Shown here in pieces: positions 8,814 through 12,304 of a stretch of DNA of 12,304 bases. Numbering within the stretch: the first letter of the stretch is position 1; each line of letters opens with the position of its first letter. The stretch lies in NCBI GenBank assembly GCA_964554665.1, contig CAZKPP010000065.1, positions 1 to 12,304 of the forward strand, read 5' to 3'. The notes under the pieces are model-generated. The model saw only the letters and a program-made list of their open reading frames with translations. It was not told the origin of the DNA and made no database searches. A program made the position numbers and the translations under genes. This DNA is from UBA3263 sp964554665. Its GTDB lineage: Bacteria; Bacteroidota; Bacteroidia; Bacteroidales; Muribaculaceae.

Positions 8814-8850
8814 AAAAAACTCACACGCACCCAACGCGTGTGAGTTTTTT
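8814..8850. terminator. Bidirectional intrinsic terminator after dnaJ
   Basis: A perfect 15-bp inverted repeat. The left arm AAAAAACTCACACGC (8814-8828), a 7-nt loop (8829-8835) and the right arm GCGTGTGAGTTTTTT (8836-8850) form a hairpin with a GC-rich top and a run of six T on the plus strand. Because the left arm begins with a run of A, the minus strand also ends in a T-run. The element can therefore stop transcription from grpE-dnaJ on the plus strand and from the converging minus-strand unit. Confidence 0.92.
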
Positions 8851-8880
8851 ACGAACATCATTGGAACAATACGCTCGGCC

Positions 8881-9048
8881 TCACATTGCAGGATTTATCC
8901 TGTAGCCTACCAATTCTGCCACAGATTTCTGAGTAATTCCCAGTTCTTCCATCTTATCAAGCATCATCATGGCTATTTTTTGAGAATAACGCAGCCATTC
9001 CTTGTTCGCCTGACGTTCTACAGCCTTTTCTCCTTAAGTTTTCTGCAT
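8881..9048 (-). pseudogene. Remnant of an XRE-type helix-turn-helix regulator/antitoxin
   Basis: Read on the minus strand from the ATG at 9048, the frame gives MQKT, a TAA stop at codon 5, then 50 more codons to TGA at 8881-8883. The part after the stop contains KAVERQANKEWLRYSQ, then IAMMMLDKMEELG and ITQKSVAELVG. This is the N-terminal helix and first half of the HTH of small Bacteroidetes XRE-family proteins, many of which are antitoxins of HigBA-like pairs. After AELVG the similarity ends abruptly (YRINPAM, stop), where an intact protein would continue into the recognition helix and about 35-45 further residues. A single T-to-A change in a Leu codon (TTA to TAA) would explain the early stop. 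Internal ATGs at 8970 could still produce a 29-residue peptide, but without a complete HTH. No partner toxin gene is nearby. The gene is judged dead; identification rests on sequence pattern, not a database search. Confidence 0.7.
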
Positions 9049-9090
9049 AGTTACGAAACTTTTATCATATATACAACTTATGGGTTGTAT
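9046..9090 (-). promoter_or_regulatory. Degenerate promoter and inverted-repeat operator upstream of the HTH remnant
   Basis: On the minus strand, GTTG (9077-9074), a 20-nt spacer and TAACTATG (9053-9046) fit the Bacteroidetes -33/-7 layout with one mismatch in the -7 box. A 7-bp perfect inverted repeat, ATACAAC (9071-9077), 6-nt spacer, GTTGTAT (9084-9090), overlaps the -33 element. This is where an autorepressing HTH protein would be expected to bind. The -7-like box overlaps the ATG of the remnant, so either the transcript was leaderless or the match is partly chance. Confidence 0.35.
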
Positions 9091-9168
9091 TTGTTTAGTT
9101 CATTTCAGAAATTTGGGTAGTTGCTTGGTCGGCTTGGGTTGATGCTATGTTGGCTCGCTATGGATGTG

Positions 9169-9885
9169 CTAAGCGGAGCCTTTTGGGAGTATTTGGTGGG
9201 TTTTGTTGATGATTTGGGAGGCGAGGACGAGGCCCCACACGGCGGTTATCTGCATCAGCGAGCCGTTGGGCCCGGAGGCGGGTGCGGGGAGCACTTCGTC
9301 GGAGTAGACGCAGCGGAACTTGCGGCGCGGCTGCATGCCCAGGCGTTTGAAGCGCGAGCGCAAGGCTGCGGCCAGTGGGCAGCCGCGAACCTTTGTGAAC
9401 TCATCAACGCGAACGCGCAAGGGGTCGGTTTTGCGCGCTGCGCCCATTGAGCTGACCAGACGCGTTGAGCTGCCTAAGGAGGTTGCGCGCAGAATCAGTT
9501 CGGCTTTGTCGGCTACGGAGTCGATGGCGTCAACAACCCAGTCGTAGTCGCCGAGGTTAAAGGTGTCGGCCGAGTCGGCGGTGAACCGTTCGCAGCGGGC
9601 GGTTATGTTCGCTTCGGGGTTGATTTCGAGCAAACGGCGGCGTATGGCTTCGACTTTGGACTCGCCAATGGTTGCAGAGGTTGCGGGCATCTGGCGGTTT
9701 ACGTTGCTGGGCGCCACGGTGTCCATGTCGACCAGAGTCAGCGTTCCTACGCCGGTGCGCACCAGGGCTTCGGCACACCAGCTGCCTACGCCGCCTACGC
9801 CGAACACTATCACCCGCAAGCGCCCGAGCCTCTCCATGGTTTCGGGGCCGAGCAGCAGTTCAGCTCTTGAGAATATCTCTTGCAT
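9169..9885 (-). CDS. tcdA: TcdA (CsdL-like), tRNA threonylcarbamoyladenosine dehydratase
   Basis: An E1-like (ThiF/MoeB superfamily) enzyme that uses ATP to cyclise the t6A modification at position 37 of ANN-decoding tRNAs to ct6A. From the ATG at 9885 (MQEIFSRAELLLG) it has 238 residues. Visible motifs are the nucleotide-binding GVGGVGSWCAEALVRTG (from residue 29), the acidic DMD at 53-55, NVNRQ at 61-65, the conserved Lys in GESKVEA (K77), DAIDSV at 119-124, and the C-terminal GSLMQITAVWGLVLAS helix. This arrangement, ending soon after the NGSLMQITA segment and lacking a rhodanese domain, fits TcdA rather than MoeB or ThiF. The frame extends upstream to 9948, but that would push 89 nt into ribF with a low-complexity Ser/Lys/Pro stretch. 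The 9885 start leaves a 26-nt overlap with the ribF end and agrees with the family N-terminus. It is the last gene of the HAD-ribF-tcdA operon. Confidence 0.93.
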   Translation of the reverse strand: MQEIFSRAELLLGPETMERLGRLRVIVFGVGGVGSWCAEALVRTGVGTLTLVDMDTVAPSNVNRQMPATSATIGESKVEAIRRRLLEINPEANITARCERFTADSADTFNLGDYDWVVDAIDSVADKAELILRATSLGSSTRLVSSMGAARKTDPLRVRVDEFTKVRGCPLAAALRSRFKRLGMQPRRKFRCVYSDEVLPAPASGPNGSLMQITAVWGLVLASQIINKTHQILPKGSA

Positions 9886-10729
9886 GGTCAATGTCTTTTT
9901 GGATTTGGGTTTTGAGGGCGTCGAGCGACTCAAAGCGCTTTTCGCCACGCAGGCGCCGGATGAAGGTCAGCTCCGCCGTGCGGCCGTAAAGGTCGCCGCT
10001 GAAGCCAATAAGGTGTGCTTCGATGCTCAGCGGGGCATCGTTGCGCCCTTCAACCGTTGGCCGATGGCCAATGTTGATAACCGCCGGGTAGCCAAGCATC
10101 TCTCCGGCATAGACCCCAACTGCGGGAATCGCGGTTGTGGGGTCGGGTAGGAGATTTGCGGTGGGGAAGCCGATTGTACGCCCGAGCTGTTTGCCTGTAA
10201 CTATTTTCCCTTCAATGGAGTAGGGGCGACCGAGCATCTGTGCGGCCTCTTCAACGTCGCCGCGGCTTAGGGCGGCACGTACCAACGACGAGCTTACGCA
10301 TAGCTGCGGATGCTCGTCGGCGGCGAGCACCTCAACGCCGCCAATGGTTTTGCCGGCAAGGTTTTCGGCTCCAAGGCGGTCGGAACCTATGCGATTGTTG
10401 AATCCGAGCAAGAAAAGTTCCACGCCGTAGCGGTTATGGAGCATTTCAAGGAACTGGGCTGCGGTTAGCGAGCGCAGCCGGCTGTTGAAGTCGAGCACTA
10501 CCACTTCAACCCCTTCGGCCTGAAGGAGCGAACGGCGTCGCTCAACGCTCATGAGCCCTGGGGGCACGCGGTCGGGAGCTATTTGCTTGAGCGGATGGTC
10601 GGCAAAGGTCACGACCATAGGCTGCAGGCCGCGACGGGCAGCCTGAGAGCGCAGCGACTCCAGCAAAAAACAATGGCCGAGGTGTACGCCATCGAAGGTG
10701 CCGACCACGGCCGCTTTTTTAATGCTCAT
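9860..10729 (-). CDS. ribF: RibF, bifunctional riboflavin kinase / FAD synthetase
   Basis: A 289-residue cytosolic enzyme that phosphorylates riboflavin to FMN and then adenylylates FMN to FAD. The N-terminal nucleotidyltransferase domain shows GTFDGVHLGH (10-19, the HxGH-type motif) and CVSSSLVRAAL (from 144, the counterpart of the SSTxIR motif). The C-terminal riboflavin kinase domain shows GKIVTGKQLGRTIGFPTANL (174-193), VGVYAG (204-209), NIGHRPT (219-225), SIEAHLIGF with the likely catalytic Glu at 237, and GDLYGR (245-250). Length is slightly below the usual 305-315, but no motif is missing. Its ATG overlaps the stop of the upstream HAD gene by four bases (ATGA, 10729-10726), which implies translational coupling, and its 3' end overlaps tcdA by 26 nt. 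Confidence 0.96.
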   Translation of the reverse strand: MSIKKAAVVGTFDGVHLGHCFLLESLRSQAARRGLQPMVVTFADHPLKQIAPDRVPPGLMSVERRRSLLQAEGVEVVVLDFNSRLRSLTAAQFLEMLHNRYGVELFLLGFNNRIGSDRLGAENLAGKTIGGVEVLAADEHPQLCVSSSLVRAALSRGDVEEAAQMLGRPYSIEGKIVTGKQLGRTIGFPTANLLPDPTTAIPAVGVYAGEMLGYPAVINIGHRPTVEGRNDAPLSIEAHLIGFSGDLYGRTAELTFIRRLRGEKRFESLDALKTQIQKDIDHARDILKS

Positions 10730-11337
10730 TGCTCGGTGAGTTTCAAAAAAGAGTTTTCGGCAGTTACATGCTCTGTGTGGAAGCCGAGTTCTGAGGCGGC
10801 GCGGCAGTTGGCGGCGCTGTCGTCGTAAAACGTGGTCTCCGCCGGGTTGATATTAAACTTCTCCGCGGCCAGTTGGAAAATCCGGGGGTCGGGCTTGCAA
10901 ACCTTTACTTCAAACGAAGTTATGATGCCGTCGAAATAGTCGTTGACCGTGCCGCCAAGTTTTTCAAACTCTTGGGCAATGTAGCTGTTCCACATTATCG
11001 GGTTGGTGTTGCTCAGCAGGTAAACGCCGTGGCCCTGCTCGCGCAGCTGCTTAAGCCGGTTGAGGCGTTCGACGGGTATGCCGACAAGAAAGCGGTTGAG
11101 CGCGCGGTCCATTTCCTCGTCGCTCACCGGGCGCGCAAAAAGCGGGCGCACCTGATTGCGAAACTCCTCGGCAGAGATAAGACCCTGCTCAAGCTGCAGA
11201 AAGAGACCGCGCTGCGTGTAGGGGTCGAAAAAAGAGTCGGCGTCGGCCATGCCGAGCTCGGCAAAAGCCTTTACGGCCCGCTCGTGCTCGATGTCCATAA
11301 TTACGCCGCCAAGATCAAAAAGCAGATTTTTAGTCAT
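10726..11337 (-). CDS. HAD-superfamily subfamily IA hydrolase (YihX-like phosphatase)
   Basis: A 203-residue haloacid dehalogenase-type protein. The N-terminal motif LLFDLGGVIMD places the nucleophile at D8, with Gly at the +2 position where many HAD phosphatases have Asp. This DLGxV form is typical of the YihX / epoxide-hydrolase-N-terminal branch, which includes working sugar phosphatases such as E. coli YihX. Motif II is LLSNTN (107-112), motif III the Lys of VCKPDP (K148) and motif IV FYDDS (170-174). An alpha-helical cap lies at about 15-90. The substrate cannot be read from the sequence; location directly before ribF (ATGA overlap) would allow a nucleotide or flavin-phosphate role, but that is only a guess. 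The start at 11337 is supported by the motif beginning at residue 5 and by a promoter box just upstream. It is the first gene of the minus-strand operon. Confidence 0.9.
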   Translation of the reverse strand: MTKNLLFDLGGVIMDIEHERAVKAFAELGMADADSFFDPYTQRGLFLQLEQGLISAEEFRNQVRPLFARPVSDEEMDRALNRFLVGIPVERLNRLKQLREQGHGVYLLSNTNPIMWNSYIAQEFEKLGGTVNDYFDGIITSFEVKVCKPDPRIFQLAAEKFNINPAETTFYDDSAANCRAASELGFHTEHVTAENSFLKLTEQ

Positions 11338-11344
11338 AGCCCTG

Positions 11345-11352
11345 CAAAGTTA
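11345..11352 (-). promoter_or_regulatory. Bacteroidetes -7 promoter box for the HAD-ribF-tcdA operon
   Basis: On the minus strand the sequence TAACTTTG exactly matches the Bacteroidetes -7 consensus TAnnTTTG and is followed by CAGGGCT and the ATG of the HAD gene. Only 7 nt separate the box from the start codon, so the 5' leader would be a few bases or none. A clear -33 TTTG at the right spacing is not visible; the nearest TTTG (11365-11368) lies only 12 nt upstream. Confidence 0.6.
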
Positions 11353-11440
11353 CGAAATTTTCCGCAAATACCGCACCACACTTTGTATGGCAGCGGACTG
11401 CTGGGGCGGATTTTCAAGTTTAAACTTCATAAAAATTGCT
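11353..11440. other. Spacer between the DUF3990 cassette and the HAD operon
   Basis: The spacer holds a 12-bp perfect palindrome AAGTTTAAACTT (11416-11427) with AT-rich flanks about 14 nt past the last cassette gene. It could be a weak terminator stem or a protein-binding site. A 26-codon minus-strand frame (11430-11350, MKFKLENPPQQ...) also starts here; its stop lies inside the HAD promoter box. No strong intrinsic terminator separates the two minus-strand units. Confidence 0.4.
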
Positions 11441-11662
11441 TTATGCGACTTTTCCAGTCTCTATTTCGGATTTGAGGAATTGGAAGATATAGACGGCACC
11501 CTGATAATAGAGACCACATTCAGGGTCGTTGAGCTTTGCGAAAGTGGTCGATGAATAAAGCTCGTCAAGGGCGCGGTGTATGTCCCAGCCATATTCTGCC
11601 ATAAGCATTTCAGCGAGTTCTGCCGCAAGGCATTCTATTTGAAACTGTATGTCTTGTGTCAT
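11441..11662 (-). CDS. Small acidic protein of unknown function, third gene of the DUF3791-DUF3990 cassette
   Basis: A 73-residue protein with no signal peptide or membrane segment. It begins MTQDIQFQIECLAAELAEML, a likely amphipathic helix, followed by a short aromatic-rich core (ALDELYSSTTFAKLND, then GLYYQGAVYIFQFLKSEI) that looks helical. The pattern of a tyrosine-rich YSS...TGLYY-type segment followed by a short helix is familiar from small hypothetical proteins found beside DUF3990 genes in gut Bacteroidales, but I cannot name a domain with confidence. Its ATG overlaps the TGA of the DUF3990 gene by four bases (ATGA, 11662-11659), so the two are translationally coupled. By size, acidity and position it is a candidate antitoxin or accessory partner; that role is inference. 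It ends at TAA 11441-11443, and about 100 nt separate it from the HAD gene. Confidence 0.8.
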   Translation of the reverse strand: MTQDIQFQIECLAAELAEMLMAEYGWDIHRALDELYSSTTFAKLNDPECGLYYQGAVYIFQFLKSEIETGKVA

Positions 11663-12147
11663 AATTCGATGCGTTTTAAGAATTTTACGGCTTTTGGAGT
11701 GCCGAAGAAGTATTGTACAGCATGGTCGCCCTTAAATCTCAGTTCTTCAACCAATGCTGATGCCGACAAATAGCCCATTATGAAACGGCGAATCTGAACG
11801 CCAACCGTATCATCGGCAATAGGTCCTATAACAATATCATAAGGATGAGCCGGAACATCGGAGTTATTCTTTCGGTTCATCACAACAAATTCTGCCCATT
11901 CCTCGGAGTAGTCAGTAAACATCTTTATTATCAGACCGCTCTTTGTAGCCTCAGCGTCATCAAATTCAAAGCATGATAAAGTAGGAATCCCTTCATTGAG
12001 AAATCGAGTAGTTCGAACAGCCATCTCCAAAGCTTGATCGGGATTTGCATTGAGATAGAATCCCTGCCCGAAATCCTTGCCACGCTTACTGCGTGATAGG
12101 TCAATCTGCTCAATAGCTACGTTTGAGCCGTGATAGAGTCGTATCAT
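11659..12147 (-). CDS. DUF3990 protein, ADP-ribosyltransferase-like (putative toxin)
   Basis: A 162-residue cytosolic protein matching the DUF3990 pattern, a family placed with the ADP-ribosyltransferase fold. The first strand carries LYHGSN with His at residue 6; the second motif KDFGQGFYLN (24-33) places Tyr at 31. Together they match the His and Tyr positions of H-Y-E type transferases. Other family features are EEWAEFVVMNR (82-92), HPYDIVIGPIADD (101-113) and the last motif VQYFFGTPKAVKFL (144-157). In that motif Gln145 sits where the catalytic Glu of classical members might be expected; I cannot verify the alignment. Its ATG overlaps the stop of the upstream DUF3791 gene by four bases, and its stop overlaps the next gene the same way, so it is the middle of a tightly coupled trio. 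Base composition is more AT-rich than the neighbouring housekeeping genes, hinting at transfer. The toxin role is inferred; the family call is fairly firm. Confidence 0.85.
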   Translation of the reverse strand: MIRLYHGSNVAIEQIDLSRSKRGKDFGQGFYLNANPDQALEMAVRTTRFLNEGIPTLSCFEFDDAEATKSGLIIKMFTDYSEEWAEFVVMNRKNNSDVPAHPYDIVIGPIADDTVGVQIRRFIMGYLSASALVEELRFKGDHAVQYFFGTPKAVKFLKRIEL

Positions 12148-12304
12148 ATCCTACCTCCTTCCCGTTGGCAAATGACTTGGAGGTCAGAAACTGCATCATC
12201 AATAGATAAGGTATGCTCGGCAGCATAGCAGTCGAGAAGGAAATCTATACCTGTGAAACGGCGCAGATATGCGTAGGCCTGCATATTGGAGAGGTTATAT
12301 CGCT
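12144..12304 (-). CDS. DUF3791 domain protein, 5' part beyond the window edge
   Basis: The frame is open from the right edge on the minus strand (first full codon 12302-12300) and gives 52 residues before TGA at 12146-12144. The visible part, RYNLSNMQAYAYLRRFTG followed by IDFLLDCYAAEHTLSIDDAV and ending in CQREGGRI, fits the C-terminal portion of DUF3791: the (L)SxxQAYxYLxRFxGidFL helix pair, the conserved CYxxEHxLSxDD and the short Gly-Gly tail. Such proteins are usually 65-80 residues, so roughly 15-25 residues are missing. The stop overlaps the DUF3990 ATG by four bases (ATGA, 12147-12144). DUF3791 genes are regularly found next to DUF3990 genes, which supports both calls. The function is not established. 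Confidence 0.8.
   Translation of the reverse strand, partial: RYNLSNMQAYAYLRRFTGIDFLLDCYAAEHTLSIDDAVSDLQVICQREGGRI

Larger units (their letters stand above)
8851..9168. other. Gene-poor region between the convergent dnaJ and tcdA units
   Basis: Apart from the HTH remnant and its upstream inverted repeat, I see no gene, tRNA or mobile element here. At the broken 3' end of the remnant lies a short palindrome, CAGGAT-TT-ATCCTG (8889-8902). The stretch 9091-9168, just past the tcdA stop on the minus strand, shows no obvious terminator hairpin with a T-run. The minus-strand message may run on to the bidirectional hairpin at 8814-8850. Confidence 0.6.

Noticed and set aside
8795..9168. tRNA, small RNA or CRISPR repeat in the gene-poor interval
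   Set aside because: No cloverleaf or repeated units could be found; the structure present is explained by the terminator, the HTH remnant and a short inverted repeat.
9121..9450. 109-codon plus-strand frame in and beyond the gap before tcdA
   Set aside because: Most of it is antisense to tcdA; the remainder has no coding signature.
9563..10150. 195-codon plus-strand frame opposite tcdA and ribF
   Set aside because: It is a shadow of two well-supported minus-strand genes and shows no domain of its own.
10873..11475. 200-codon plus-strand frame opposite the HAD gene
   Set aside because: The opposite strand has all four HAD motifs and operon-type overlaps; the plus-strand frame has no motif and runs through the promoter region.

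Overview
The window looks like chromosomal DNA from a member of the Bacteroidota, most likely a Bacteroidales gut commensal of the GC-richer type (Muribaculaceae-like). This is inferred from three things: Bacteroidetes-type -7 boxes (TAACTTTG) with almost no Shine-Dalgarno sequences, a Cys-rich tandem META lipoprotein, and a DUF3791/DUF3990 cassette of the kind common in gut Bacteroidales. No rRNA or other taxonomic marker is present, so the family-level guess is soft.

Left part, plus strand (1-8794): a 5'-truncated M16 zinc peptidase is followed by a lipoprotein with two META domains, the excinuclease ATPase UvrA, and the isoprenoid kinase IspE. The genes are tightly packed (10-nt gap, 8-nt overlap, 5-nt gap), so co-transcription is likely. 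After about 100 nt of AT-rich spacer come grpE and dnaJ (4-nt gap), the nucleotide exchange factor and J-protein of the DnaK chaperone cycle. The block ends in a perfect 15-bp hairpin terminator with T-tracts in both directions.

Middle (8795-9168): 374 nt without an intact gene. It holds the terminator, a dead fragment of an XRE-type helix-turn-helix regulator or antitoxin (in-frame stop at codon 5, truncated just after its HTH), and an inverted repeat that sits where that gene's -33 promoter element would be.

Right part, minus strand (9169-11337): a compact operon reading leftward codes for a HAD-family phosphatase, the bifunctional FMN/FAD synthase RibF, and the tRNA t6A dehydratase TcdA. 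The genes are linked by 4-nt and 26-nt overlaps. A clean TAACTTTG promoter box lies only 7 nt before the HAD start codon, suggesting a nearly leaderless mRNA.

Right edge, minus strand (11441-12304): three small genes of more AT-rich composition are joined by two ATGA stop/start overlaps: a DUF3791 protein (cut by the window edge), a DUF3990 protein with ADP-ribosyltransferase-like motifs, and a 73-residue acidic protein of unknown function. This layout resembles a toxin-antitoxin or defence cassette and is the most interesting part of the window.
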